DNA of 64,000 bases, taken from assembly GCF_013426735.1 (NCBI RefSeq), contig NZ_AP023272.1, positions 3,578,501-3,642,500 on the forward strand. The letters run 5' to 3'. Positions 8,029-16,558 of the stretch are shown in pieces. The position numbers and the translations under genes were made by a program. Each line of letters opens with the position of its first letter. Position 1 is the first letter of the stretch. This DNA comes from Agrobacterium vitis. GTDB taxonomy: Bacteria; Pseudomonadota; Alphaproteobacteria; Rhizobiales; Rhizobiaceae. Under the pieces are notes generated by a model. The model saw nothing but the letters and a program-made list of their open reading frames with translations. It made no database searches and was not told where the DNA came from.

Positions 8029-9162
8029 ATGCCAATGCCGAAGCTTTCTGTCTGTATTCCGGTAGAGCCGGGCCATATCCTGCCAGTCAATCTGGTCCAG
8101 GAACTCCTGAAGAATGCGACCGCTGATCTGGAAATCATTCTCTCCGGCTTTGGCGACACCGTGCATCGCCATGGACCATTTGCGGATATAGCGGCACGCG
8201 ATAGTCGTTTGCGCCTTCTGCCACCTGCACCGGAAACCCTTTCGGCAGCCCAACTCTGGATCGGCACCTTGGCTGCGGCCGAGGGCGATTGGGTGTCGCT
8301 TGTCCATCCCGAAGACATGATCGAGCCCGATCTTCCCGAGCTGCTCTCCTCTCTGGAAAATAAACATCCCCATGTGGATGCGTTGGGATGGAGTGCATTT
8401 CAGATCTTGGCGGATGCACCACGCCATATCAAGACCAATGTGGCGATCCCGGTGCTGCATAATATTACCGAATTTGAGAAGGCTCCGATGCTCGAGGCTT
8501 TCTTTCACTGGAAAGAGGCAAGGCAAGTGCCGCGCATGCCTTTCGGTCTTTATCATGGGGCCATCAAGCGAAGCCTGATCGACAGTATCCTTTCGGCTTG
8601 CGGCGCACTGAGTTGGCTAACCCTGGTGCCGCACTATGAGTGGGCGGCCCGCGTGCTGCTGTTTGCCAATGCACTGGCCTTTTGCAATCGCCCGCTGTCC
8701 GCCGTGCATGCACACCCGTTCCAGCCACGTCCCGTGCCATCCGCACTCAAGGATTTTCCATTCCATGCCGGAATAGGCCTGACGGCTGCCATTGCCGAAG
8801 TTCAGGCCCGAGTGCTGATGGAGCTTGGCAGCGAATGGGCAGGCTTTGGGGAGGATTTCGTCCGCGCCTGCATGTATGATTGCGCTTTCGAACATTCCAT
8901 TGGCCCGTTTCGGACAAAATACGACGCCTATTCCCGAGCCTTCCTGTCCATGCCGGGGGGGCAGGCATGGGTCCGGGCCTTCGCACCGCCCTTTTCCGCC
9001 ACACCCCATGAAGACAGACAGCAGGGCCTGCATGGCAAGGTTCTGTTGGTAGACCGCTTCATTGGCAATGCCGTCAACGCCCAGCAGTTCTACGCCGTGG
9101 CGCGCAGCATGATGACGCCAATCAGGGTCATCGCGGAGCCAAACGCCCGCGCAAGTGCCTGA
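8029..9162 (+). CDS. Glycosyltransferase family 2-like protein
   Basis: 377 residues from ATG 8029 (an in-frame GTG at 7987 lies inside the repeat and is less likely). The start MPMPKLSVCIPVEPGH is the first strand of a GT-A fold. The sequence is colinear with the glycosyltransferase at 11452-12792: GDWVSLVHPEDMIEPDLP matches GEWVVFIGDDDFIEPDVA, and GLYHGAIKRSLIDSI matches SIYHSAIRRRLLDRI. The metal-binding DxD of the paralogue is here His-Pro-Glu-Asp, so catalysis may differ or be lost. The N-terminal third is the donor domain and the rest is poorly conserved. It lies just left of the repeat-bracketed sugar block and probably belongs to it functionally. Donor and acceptor are unknown. Confidence 0.65.
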   Translation: MPMPKLSVCIPVEPGHILPVNLVQELLKNATADLEIILSGFGDTVHRHGPFADIAARDSRLRLLPPAPETLSAAQLWIGTLAAAEGDWVSLVHPEDMIEPDLPELLSSLENKHPHVDALGWSAFQILADAPRHIKTNVAIPVLHNITEFEKAPMLEAFFHWKEARQVPRMPFGLYHGAIKRSLIDSILSACGALSWLTLVPHYEWAARVLLFANALAFCNRPLSAVHAHPFQPRPVPSALKDFPFHAGIGLTAAIAEVQARVLMELGSEWAGFGEDFVRACMYDCAFEHSIGPFRTKYDAYSRAFLSMPGGQAWVRAFAPPFSATPHEDRQQGLHGKVLLVDRFIGNAVNAQQFYAVARSMMTPIRVIAEPNARASA

Positions 9163-9210
9163 CGCCAAGGTCCAGATACATTGGCGTCTTCAATGCGTTG
9201 CGATAAATGA

Positions 9211-9306
9211 GAGCCAGTCAGGTTCAGATTGAACCAGACAGACTCTCATTTCTCTTGTTTTTGTTAGTCTTTTCGGGAAAACCGGATTCCACTTTTCCCT
9301 GACAAA
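9211..9306. repeat. RIME-like composite palindromic repeat, copy 1
   Basis: About 96 bp made of two palindromes: GGTTCA / TGAACC with AGACAGACTCT alongside, then CTTTTCGGGAAAACCGG followed by TTCCACTTTTCCCTGACA. It is nearly identical to 16842-16941 and in the same orientation. Length and two-palindrome design resemble the Rhizobium-specific intergenic mosaic element (RIME); assignment to that family is inference. Confidence 0.75.
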
Positions 9307-9321
9307 CGAGGGCCGAAAGTA

Positions 9322-10194
9322 TCAACCTGCAGCCATTCCTCCTGAGGCAGGCTTGATCGCCTCAACATTGCACACGCCGACCACCGCCAGGGGATCGGCA
9401 GGATGGATCTCCGCCGTGCCGAATTCCAGCAGGTCGCGACGGCCATAGTCATCGGCAATGCGTTCGGCCAGCGCCCGAATGGTGATTGCTTTGCCGGAAC
9501 AGATATTGATCGCGCCAGTCTGTCCGGTATCGATCACCCCGGCAATCATTTTTCCGGCCTCTTTCACATCCAGAAAATCGCGCCATTGCGTGCCTTTGGA
9601 AAGCTTGGCAACGGCACCTTGCTCGAGGCGCTGCCTCAGGTAAGGCACAAGACGGGCCGGATGTTCGCCTTCTCCGTAGAGATAAAAGATCCGGCACCAG
9701 GAAAACCCCAGGCCAAGGCCTGCGAAATACCGATCCAACATCTGGTAGGTGGAAAGCTTCGCAGCGGCATAAAGCGTCTTCGGCTCAAGGGGTGAATCCA
9801 CAGTCAAGTGGTCCGACGGCAGGCGATATTCAACACAGGTACCAAGGCCGATGAAATGGGTGACGCCAGCGCGGGCAGCCCCTTGCGCCAGGGCCAGGCT
9901 GCCGGTGACGCAGTGAAAATTCAGCGGCGAATCCAGGTATTTTCCCGCCTCCACATACCAGGCGGCGTGGATGACAGCGTCGCAGCCCTGGCATTGGGCC
10001 GCCCACCAATCGGCCGATTGTGCAAAGACATCCGCCGCCTCGATCACTCTCGCGGCACGGCCTTCTACCGTAAGAATGCTTGCGGAGTGCGGCCGGACGA
10101 CAGCCACCACGCTATGCCCTGCGTCCAGCAGAGCACGGTGGATCTGCCTCCCGACAAAGCCCGTCGCGCCCGTCAACAGAATAGTCTTGCCCAT
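9322..10194 (-). CDS. NAD-dependent epimerase/dehydratase (extended SDR)
   Basis: 290 residues from ATG 10194, which has GGAG 9 bases upstream; a TTG five codons earlier is unlikely. The Rossmann motif is LLTGATGFVGRQIHRAL and the catalytic pair is YAAAKLSTYQ (Y-x3-K). GLGTCVEY replaces the usual Ser-containing strand, and the C-terminal part has WRDFLDVKEAGKMI and INICSGKAITIRALAE, as in GalE/RmlD-like sugar-nucleotide enzymes. Its placement beside rfbF/rfbG suggests a 4-keto reductase or epimerase finishing a CDP-6-deoxy sugar. It is separated from the rfb operon by the divergent CmcI-like gene and one glycosyltransferase, so it has its own promoter. Confidence 0.8.
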   Translation of the reverse strand: MGKTILLTGATGFVGRQIHRALLDAGHSVVAVVRPHSASILTVEGRAARVIEAADVFAQSADWWAAQCQGCDAVIHAAWYVEAGKYLDSPLNFHCVTGSLALAQGAARAGVTHFIGLGTCVEYRLPSDHLTVDSPLEPKTLYAAAKLSTYQMLDRYFAGLGLGFSWCRIFYLYGEGEHPARLVPYLRQRLEQGAVAKLSKGTQWRDFLDVKEAGKMIAGVIDTGQTGAINICSGKAITIRALAERIADDYGRRDLLEFGTAEIHPADPLAVVGVCNVEAIKPASGGMAAG

Positions 10195-10417
10195 CCCTTG
10201 CCACTCCAATCTTTCATCTGCGGCAAACCCCAGACCAAGGAGATTTCAGGTCGATCCCGCCAATACAACGCATTGCGCGCCATATGACGCCAACCGATTT
10301 ACGTCTTCAAGGGACACCCTGGCTTATTCAACCATGATTATACGCAGACACGTCAGGCTCACGCAGGTAAGGCAGCCTAGCGTCTGCGCAGGCAGGCAAT
10401 AACTGAACGGACCCGCA

Positions 10418-11230
10418 ATGACTACTGTCGAAGATTTCAAGGCTTTGGTAAGCCGTAACATCCAGTCGATCGGCGAGAGCAAGGAATTCCTCGATTTGTC
10501 CAATCGCTGGATCGAATCATGCATACCGCTGGGCTATATGTATAATTTCAGCTGGCTGGGCCGGCCCATCATCCAGATCCCGCAGGACAGCTATGCCATC
10601 CAGGAGATGATCTGGTCGGTCAAACCGGATTTGGTGATCGAAACCGGCATAGCCCATGGCGGCTCGCTGGTGATGAGCGCCTCCATGCTGGCGATGATCG
10701 ATTATTGCGAGGCTGTAGAAAAAGGCGAAATGCTGGACCCCAAGTCCAGCCGCCGCAAGGTGCTCGGCATCGATATCGACATCCGCGCCCATAACCGCGC
10801 CGCCATCGAGGCCCATCCGATGAGCCACAAGATCAGCATGATAGAGGGCTCGTCCGTCGCGCCTGACATCATTGCTCAGGTCCAAGATATCGCCAAGGAC
10901 TACGAAAAGGTCATGGTTTTCCTCGATTCCAACCATACCCATGAGCATGTCTTGCAGGAACTGGAGCTTTACGCGCCGCTTGTCTCCAAGGGCTCCTATT
11001 GCGCGGTCTGGGATACGCTGGTGGAGGACATGCCGGAAAGCATGTATCCTGAACGGCCCTGGGGTCCAGGCGACAACCCCAGAACCGCAGTCTGGGAATA
11101 TATGCGAGGCCTAGAGCAGGAAGGCCGTACGGCTGCCGATGGCACGCCGCTGCACCTTGAATACGACCACGCGCTGGAGCACAAAATCGCCATCACCGTT
11201 TCACGCGATGGATTTCTGCGGCGGGTGTGA
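10418..11230 (+). CDS. CmcI-family (cephalosporin hydroxylase-like) SAM methyltransferase
   Basis: 270 residues. Features of the CmcI / rhamnosyl O-methyltransferase family are visible: GRPIIQIPQDSYAIQEMIW, the SAM-binding strand PDLVIETGIAHGGSLV, VLGIDIDIRAHNRAAIEAHP, and VMVFLDSNHTHEHVLQEL (metal and SAM contacts, D-S-N-H). The end has LEYDHALEHKIAITVSRDGFL. Despite the database name, members mostly methylate sugar hydroxyls or antibiotic scaffolds. In this setting I infer O-methylation of a glycan sugar. It is transcribed opposite to its neighbours and is followed by a very strong hairpin (11250-11294). The catalytic residues look intact. Confidence 0.8.
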   Translation: MTTVEDFKALVSRNIQSIGESKEFLDLSNRWIESCIPLGYMYNFSWLGRPIIQIPQDSYAIQEMIWSVKPDLVIETGIAHGGSLVMSASMLAMIDYCEAVEKGEMLDPKSSRRKVLGIDIDIRAHNRAAIEAHPMSHKISMIEGSSVAPDIIAQVQDIAKDYEKVMVFLDSNHTHEHVLQELELYAPLVSKGSYCAVWDTLVEDMPESMYPERPWGPGDNPRTAVWEYMRGLEQEGRTAADGTPLHLEYDHALEHKIAITVSRDGFLRRV

Positions 11231-11249
11231 CGGCTGGAAGATCTTTGAT

Positions 11250-11294
11250 AAGCGACAACGCCATGCGTTTTATAAACGCATGGCGTTGTCGCTT
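11250..11294. terminator. Perfect 21 bp hairpin, probable bidirectional terminator
   Basis: Positions 11250-11270 and 11274-11294 are exact reverse complements over 21 bases around a 3-base TAT loop; the arms begin AAGCGACAACG and end CGTTGTCGCTT. It begins 20 bases after the stop of the CmcI-like gene and lies beyond the end of the convergent glycosyltransferase. AT-rich sequence (TTCTATATTT) follows. The perfect symmetry lets it work on both strands. Confidence 0.8.
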
Positions 11295-11451
11295 TCTATA
11301 TTTGCTGCATAATTTCTCCCAAAATCGATGCGGATTTAAGGAAACGAACAATAAATTGCCTCACCGTCAGGACGGCTGAAAAGTCACCACGACGGTGACG
11401 CAGCACGGTAGGTAACTTGGTCGATCTTTGAAGACAGGAAGGCGATTAAGT

Positions 11452-12792
11452 TCAGCGCCGCCGGCCTCTGGTATGTCGGTCATTGCGCATGGCGACCGGC
11501 TTGCCGGGAACTGCCTTTTCAGAACTGCCAACACGCATATTTCCTTCGAGCCGCATAAGTTCATTCGTGGCAAACTCCTCTTCGCTCTGCAGACGCAAGC
11601 CTGTCGGACGGACGAGAATATCGTCGGGAGCCACAATCATCGCCGAAACGACATCCCAAAGCTCGGCAGGGGACGTTGCCCCAGCGATATCGGCAAGCAC
11701 CATCACCCCGGCAGAGGTCGCACCGCTCATGGGCGTCACGGGTATGTCGCCGCGCCACACCGGTTGGTAATGTGAAAGAAACCTTCCCCCCTGCCAATTG
11801 CGGAAGGCCGTCTCGTAACCTGCGCGAATGATGTCAAAGGCCTCCCTGTCTCGATAGGTTTCGGTATTGAGTGCGCAGGCGATTGCATAGCCCTTTTCCC
11901 ACCCCGTATAGTTGACATTATAAGTCTTCCGGAACCATTGCTGGGTGACGCCAATGGTCGCCGTACAGCCCAGAAAGGAGCTGAATGGGAAATCCCGCAG
12001 CGTCGGGTCTTCTTCAAAATTCTTGCCGAATTCGTCCATGAAAATTTTGGCCCGCATCTTGGTGTCTTCCAAGCGACCGATGGAAAAAGAATTGCTCTGG
12101 GGGCAGGCTCCGAGCATTGAGAATGGCCGTTGGCACACCACGAAGTCCTGCGCTTCGCAGATCACTTTCATCGCAATATCGTAGTCAACAACGGGATGCT
12201 CAAAGTAACGGTGATGATATTTGGCATAGATCCGATCCAGCAGCCTTCGCCTGATAGCGGAATGGTAAATGGAAAAGCCCGACGTTGGAACGGATGTCGA
12301 CTCGTGCCAGCCAAACATCCGGCGCATCGGTTCCGCCCTGGGTACACGCATAACGCTTCGATCAAACGGCACAACCACGGTACAGACCGCTTCTCCTTCA
12401 ACCGGCCAGGAATAATTCAAAATCCCCCAGGTTAATGCCTCCATAGCCGGATTAATCTCGACAATCCGCAGGATCAGTCCGGCGACGTCAGGCTCGATGA
12501 AATCGTCGTCGCCGATGAACACCACCCACTCGCCTCGGCTGGCATGAATCGTCCGCTCCCAATTGTCCATCATCGACAGGACACGATCGGTTGTAGGAAG
12601 ATAGACAATACGCTTATCCGTCGCGAGGTCCGCCATGAAATCGTTCATCACGGTGGGATCGTCGGAATTGTCGGTAAAAATGAACTCGACATCGGTACGC
12701 GTGTTGCGCAGCAAGCCCTCGATGGTCTTCTGGAAATAGATTTGCCGGTTGCGCGAAGGCACACAAATCGAAAGGGTTGGCTTGTCGGTCAT
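11452..12792 (-). CDS. Glycosyltransferase family 2 protein
   Basis: 446 residues from ATG 12792, which has AGGAGA 6 bases upstream; upstream in-frame residues are not needed. The GT-A fold starts with TLSICVPSRNRQIYFQKTI. The nucleotide-binding aspartate is in EFIFTDNSDDP, and the DxD motif is in WVVFIGDDDFIEPD. The middle holds ALTWGILNYSW and SGFSIYHSAIRRRLLDRIY. The last ~150 residues are unlike known domains and end in a basic tail (RNDRHTRGRRR). It presumably transfers a sugar from a nucleotide donor to a surface glycan. It lies 124 bases downstream of the C-methyltransferase in the same direction and is probably part of the rfb transcript. It is a paralogue of the protein at 8029-9162. 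Confidence 0.82.
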   Translation of the reverse strand: MTDKPTLSICVPSRNRQIYFQKTIEGLLRNTRTDVEFIFTDNSDDPTVMNDFMADLATDKRIVYLPTTDRVLSMMDNWERTIHASRGEWVVFIGDDDFIEPDVAGLILRIVEINPAMEALTWGILNYSWPVEGEAVCTVVVPFDRSVMRVPRAEPMRRMFGWHESTSVPTSGFSIYHSAIRRRLLDRIYAKYHHRYFEHPVVDYDIAMKVICEAQDFVVCQRPFSMLGACPQSNSFSIGRLEDTKMRAKIFMDEFGKNFEEDPTLRDFPFSSFLGCTATIGVTQQWFRKTYNVNYTGWEKGYAIACALNTETYRDREAFDIIRAGYETAFRNWQGGRFLSHYQPVWRGDIPVTPMSGATSAGVMVLADIAGATSPAELWDVVSAMIVAPDDILVRPTGLRLQSEEEFATNELMRLEGNMRVGSSEKAVPGKPVAMRNDRHTRGRRR

Positions 12793-12916
12793 CAAGGGTC
12801 TCCTGGATCTACGCTTTGTGCCAGCCACTATTTGGCGCTGATTGTATCGCCGGGACGTGGCAGCGTGTCTCTGGGCAGAAGCGGCTGGCTCTCCTGCGTT
12901 ATGGTGGCGTCCGCCG

Positions 12917-14146
12917 TTATGGATGGACTGTCAGGTTCGGCACCGCGGTCACGAATTTCCCACCCCAATCGGCGATATAGGAAAGCTGTTGTTTGATTTC
13001 TGCCGTCAGATTCCATGGGAGGATCACCAGTCTGTCAGGTTTACGGGTTTTCAGAACCTCTTCCGAAACAATCGGCACGCGGCTTCCGGGAAGGAACATG
13101 CCTTGCTTGGCCGGGTTCTTGTCGATGACGAAAGCAATCTGACCGGCTTTGATGCCGGCGAAGTTCAACAGCGTATTGCCCTTGGCCGCTGCACCGTAGG
13201 CGGCAACAGACAGGCCTTTGCGGTTGCAGTCGATCAGGAAGGACAGGAAATCGTCGCGCACGGCTTCGGCCTCAGTCTGGAAACCGTCATAGCCGGTCAC
13301 GGCATCAAGACCGGCCGCACTTTCACGCGCCAGCATCGCCTCGACAGCCGGTGTGCGGACATGGGCCTTGCTGTCAGCCCGGCAGGCCAGCACCCGCAGG
13401 CTACCGCCATGCCAGGGCGTGGTTTCCACATCGAACACCATCAGGCCGTTAGCGGCAAAAATCCGATCGACGGCCAGCAGCGACAGATAGGAATAATGCT
13501 CGTGATAGGCCGTATCGAACTGGCGCTCGGCGATCATGTTCATCAGATGCGGAAATTCGAAGGTAGCAACGCCCTCCGGTTTCAGCAATTGGGCAAAGCC
13601 TGCGACGAAATCGTTGATGTCAGGCACATGCGCCAGCACATTGTTGGCGGCGGTCAGATCGGCGGCCCAGCCGTCGGCCACCAGCTTTTTCGCCAGTTCC
13701 ACGCCGAAAAACTCTTCGACGATATCAATACCCTTGTCGCGCGCGGCCCGTGCCGTGCTGGCCGTTGGCTCCACACCCAGGCAGGCGATGCCGCGTTCGC
13801 GCACATATTGCAGCAGATAACCGTCATTGGCGGCCACTTCCACCACTTTTGCCCCTTCGCCAAGCCCGAAGCGATCCGTCATCGCCTCGACATAGATTTT
13901 GGCATGCGCCAGCCAGGACGAGGAAAACGAGGAAAAATAGGCATAGTCGTGGGAAAAGAAGGTTTCGCGGGCGGCGAAGTCCTCGGTCTGCACCAAAAGG
14001 CAGTCTTCGCAGACCCGGATGACCAACGGATACCAAAGCTCCGGCTTTGCCAGATCCTCGGCCTTCACATAGGAATTGGAGGGCGGCGCGGTGCCGAGAT
14101 CGAGAAAGGGTCGCATCCGAAGCGATCCGCAATGGCGGCAATTCAT
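12917..14146 (-). CDS. NDP-sugar C-methyltransferase (NovU/TylC3-like)
   Basis: 409 residues, the usual length for three-domain sugar C-methyltransferases. The N-terminus has the zinc-binding cysteines CRHCG and CEDCLLVQ. The SAM domain has VVEVAANDGYLLQYV and GVEPTAS. The conserved catalytic-region text FDTAYHEHYSYLSLLAV (His-rich) follows, and the C-terminal Rossmann-like domain has AAYGAAAKGNTLLNF. Such enzymes put a methyl group on C-3 or C-5 of 4-keto-6-deoxy NDP-sugars, making a branched sugar. The ATG overlaps the stop of the upstream epimerase gene by 4 bases (ATGA), proving tight coupling with rfbF-rfbG. The sugar specificity is inference. Confidence 0.87.
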   Translation of the reverse strand: MNCRHCGSLRMRPFLDLGTAPPSNSYVKAEDLAKPELWYPLVIRVCEDCLLVQTEDFAARETFFSHDYAYFSSFSSSWLAHAKIYVEAMTDRFGLGEGAKVVEVAANDGYLLQYVRERGIACLGVEPTASTARAARDKGIDIVEEFFGVELAKKLVADGWAADLTAANNVLAHVPDINDFVAGFAQLLKPEGVATFEFPHLMNMIAERQFDTAYHEHYSYLSLLAVDRIFAANGLMVFDVETTPWHGGSLRVLACRADSKAHVRTPAVEAMLARESAAGLDAVTGYDGFQTEAEAVRDDFLSFLIDCNRKGLSVAAYGAAAKGNTLLNFAGIKAGQIAFVIDKNPAKQGMFLPGSRVPIVSEEVLKTRKPDRLVILPWNLTAEIKQQLSYIADWGGKFVTAVPNLTVHP

Positions 14147-14706
14147 GCAATCAGTCCTTCAAAATCAGCATGGATCCGCGGATGGCTCTGGTCTCGGGCT
14201 GACAGCCGCTCAACCGGCAAAGGCCAGGTGATGCCGATCCTTGCATCCTGCGGGTGAAGCCCGCCTTCAGCCTCAGCACGGTAAGGCGCGGAATGGGTAT
14301 AAATCATCCGCACGGTGTCGCTCAGTGCCTGAAAGCCATGGGCAAAGCCCGGCGGGATCAGCAGCGAGCGGCAATTGTTGCCCGACAGCTCGACGCAGAC
14401 ATGCTGGAGAAAGCTCGGCGAGCCCTTACGCAGATCCACCGCCACATCGAGGATCACGCCTTCGACGCAGGTCACCAGTTTCCATTCGGCAAAAGGCGCA
14501 TGTTGAAAATGCATACCACGCACAGTGCCTTTTTGTGCCGTTCCGGTTTCATTGACCTGCAAGACCGGCCCCGGCCAGCCAAAAGCTGCAAGTTCTTCAC
14601 CGCAAAACAACCGGCTGAGAAAACCACGTTCGTCGCCAAACCGGCTGCGGGTCAACAGCGTCAGGCCGGGAATCGCGGTGTGTTCGGGCTGGAAACGTTG
14701 GCTCAT
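14143..14706 (-). CDS. dTDP-4-dehydrorhamnose 3,5-epimerase (RmlC)-like protein
   Basis: 187 residues from ATG 14706, close to the ~185 of RmlC. Cupin-type family motifs are readable: DERGFLSRLFCGEE, VLQVNETGTAQKGTVRGMHFQ (conserved RGxHxQ), VEGVILDVAVDLRKGSPSF, and LLIPPGFAHGFQALSD. Later text has DARIGITWPLP and SARDQSHP. It should epimerise C-3 and/or C-5 of a 4-keto-6-deoxy nucleotide sugar, here probably the CDP-linked product of RfbG. The start overlaps the rfbG stop (ATGA), and its own stop overlaps the C-methyltransferase start. Whether it acts at one or both carbons cannot be judged. Confidence 0.87.
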   Translation of the reverse strand: MSQRFQPEHTAIPGLTLLTRSRFGDERGFLSRLFCGEELAAFGWPGPVLQVNETGTAQKGTVRGMHFQHAPFAEWKLVTCVEGVILDVAVDLRKGSPSFLQHVCVELSGNNCRSLLIPPGFAHGFQALSDTVRMIYTHSAPYRAEAEGGLHPQDARIGITWPLPVERLSARDQSHPRIHADFEGLIA

Positions 14707-15788
14707 CCCGCCTGCCTCACATCCATGCCGAGACCATGGGCATAATCGGCGATATCGGCAAGGCACAGGTCTCTGGCCGATGCGCCAGCGGCGAGCCGTC
14801 GATACCAGTTCATGGTGCGCGCCACGGTTTCTTCTAGCGACCAGACAGGCCTGTAGCCCAGTGTCATGCAAGCTTTGGAGCTGTCGAGCATCAGATAACC
14901 GGCTTCATGGGGACCATCGCTGCCATCGCCCAGCACCACCTCGCCCCTGCCAAAATGCCTGACGGCCAGAGACAGAACATCCGCAACGCAAGCCGCACCC
15001 GCATGGTCAGGGCCGAAATTCAACGCTGTCAGCGAGGCCGGATCACACCACAGATGGTGGGCCATGGCGATGTAACCCGCCAAGGGCTCCAGAACATGCT
15101 GCCAGGGGCGGACCGCGTTCGGTCGGCGCACGTCGAGCGGCGCACCGAGACTCCAGGCGCGCACCGCATCCGGGATCAACCGGTCCTCAGCCCAATCGCC
15201 ACCGCCGATGACATTGCCGGCCCGCGCCGTGGCAAGACCGACGCCGCGTGCTGCAAAAAACGACGACCGGTAGCTGGAGACGATGATCTCTGCCGCCGCC
15301 TTGCTGGCGCTATAGGGATCGTGACCGCCGAGCGGATCGGTCTCGACAAAGGCCTTGCCGGTCTCGGCGTTCTCATAGACCTTGTCGGTGGTGATGACGA
15401 CGATGGACTTCACATCCGGGGAAATCCGAAGCGCTTCCAGCACATGCACCGTGCCTTGCACATTGGTTTCAAAGGTCGCCACGGGATCGCGGTAGCCAAG
15501 CCGCACCAGCGGCTGGGCGGCCAGATGAAAGACGATCTGCGGCTTTACCCGGGCAACGAGGGCCGCCACCGCAATACGGTCACGCAGATCGCAAATGCCG
15601 CCCTCGGCGTGATTATCATGACCGGTCAACAGGCCGCACAGGTTGGGCGTTGTCTGTGGCGCAAGCGCCAGACCGCTGACCTGGGCGCCCATTTGCGTCA
15701 GCCAAAGCGCCAGCCAGCTGCCCTTAAAGCCGGTATGGCCGGTCAGCAGCACCCGTTTTCCGGCCCAGAACTGTCGGTCGATCATCAT
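14703..15788 (-). CDS. rfbG: CDP-glucose 4,6-dehydratase
   Basis: 361 residues starting at the ATG inside the TGATG junction with rfbF; an ATG at 15803 would add five residues. It is an extended SDR: the NAD site is RVLLTGHTGFKGSWLALWL, typical of RfbG with the GHTGFKG variant. IVFHLAAQPLVRLGYRDP follows, then the catalytic YSASKAAAE (Y-x3-K) and ARAGNVIGGGDWAEDRLIPD. It converts CDP-glucose to CDP-4-keto-6-deoxyglucose, the branch point for CDP-sugars such as tyvelose, abequose or branched 6-deoxyhexoses. No rfbH (3-dehydrase) follows, so the pathway appears to keep the C-3 oxygen. Confidence 0.92.
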   Translation of the reverse strand: MMIDRQFWAGKRVLLTGHTGFKGSWLALWLTQMGAQVSGLALAPQTTPNLCGLLTGHDNHAEGGICDLRDRIAVAALVARVKPQIVFHLAAQPLVRLGYRDPVATFETNVQGTVHVLEALRISPDVKSIVVITTDKVYENAETGKAFVETDPLGGHDPYSASKAAAEIIVSSYRSSFFAARGVGLATARAGNVIGGGDWAEDRLIPDAVRAWSLGAPLDVRRPNAVRPWQHVLEPLAGYIAMAHHLWCDPASLTALNFGPDHAGAACVADVLSLAVRHFGRGEVVLGDGSDGPHEAGYLMLDSSKACMTLGYRPVWSLEETVARTMNWYRRLAAGASARDLCLADIADYAHGLGMDVRQAG

Positions 15789-16558
15789 CACCAGCTCTTC
15801 CATGGCGGGCTACCACCGGCCCACAGATCTTCCAGGTGGTTCTTGTCACGCAGCGTATCCATTGGCTGCCAGAAACCGTTGTGCAGATAGGCGCAAAGCT
15901 CGCCGTCTTCGGCAAGGCTGGTCAATGGTTCGGCTTCCCACGGCATGTCATCGCCAGCGATCCGGTCGATGCATTTGGGCGACAACACGAAGAAGCCGCC
16001 ATTGATATAGCCCGCCTCGCCCACCGGCTTTTCCACGAAGCCACGCACCATCGGCCCGTCCATTTTCAGGGCGCCGTAGCGAGCTGGCGGCTGCACGGCG
16101 GTCACTGTCGCAAGCTTGCCATGCTCCTTGTGAAACCGCAGTGTGGCGGAAATATCCAGATCGGAGAGGCCATCACCATAGGTAAAGCAGAACGCTTCCT
16201 CGTCCTTGAGATAGGACGCGACTCGCTTCAGCCGTCCTCCGGTCATCGAGCTTTCACCGGTATCGATCAGGGTCACACGCCAATTTTCGGCACTCTTGCG
16301 ATGAAATTCCAGCCGGTTATCGGAGAGATCGAAGGTGATATCCGACATATGCAGACCGTAATTGGCGAAATATTCCTTGATAATATAGCCTTTAAACCCG
16401 CAGCAGATGATGAATTCACGGATGCCATGAGCGTAATAGAGCTTCATGATGTGCCAGAGGATCGGCCGCCCGCCGATCTCGATCATCGGCTTTGGCCGTA
16501 AATGGGTCTCTTCGGAAATCCGCGTGCCGAGACCGCCAGCCAGGATAACCGCCTTCAT
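15788..16558 (-). CDS. rfbF: Glucose-1-phosphate cytidylyltransferase
   Basis: 256 residues from ATG 16558, matching the family length of about 257; a farther start would add a 13-residue unconserved leader. The nucleotidyltransferase signature is [19 protein letters not shown] and then [19 protein letters not shown]. Later blocks are [26 protein letters not shown], and [19 protein letters not shown], all typical of RfbF. It makes CDP-glucose from CTP and glucose-1-phosphate and is the first gene of the sugar operon. The stop codon overlaps the rfbG start. Its promoter should lie in the 16559-16841 gap. Confidence 0.94.
   Translation of the reverse strand: MKAVILAGGLGTRISEETHLRPKPMIEIGGRPILWHIMKLYYAHGIREFIICCGFKGYIIKEYFANYGLHMSDITFDLSDNRLEFHRKSAENWRVTLIDTGESSMTGGRLKRVASYLKDEEAFCFTYGDGLSDLDISATLRFHKEHGKLATVTAVQPPARYGALKMDGPMVRGFVEKPVGEAGYINGGFFVLSPKCIDRIAGDDMPWEAEPLTSLAEDGELCAYLHNGFWQPMDTLRDKNHLEDLWAGGSPPWKSW

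Noticed and set aside
12842..14257. A 471-residue plus-strand frame over the C-methyltransferase
   Set aside because: Antisense to the intact zinc-binding methyltransferase, which has all family motifs and overlaps its operon partners correctly.
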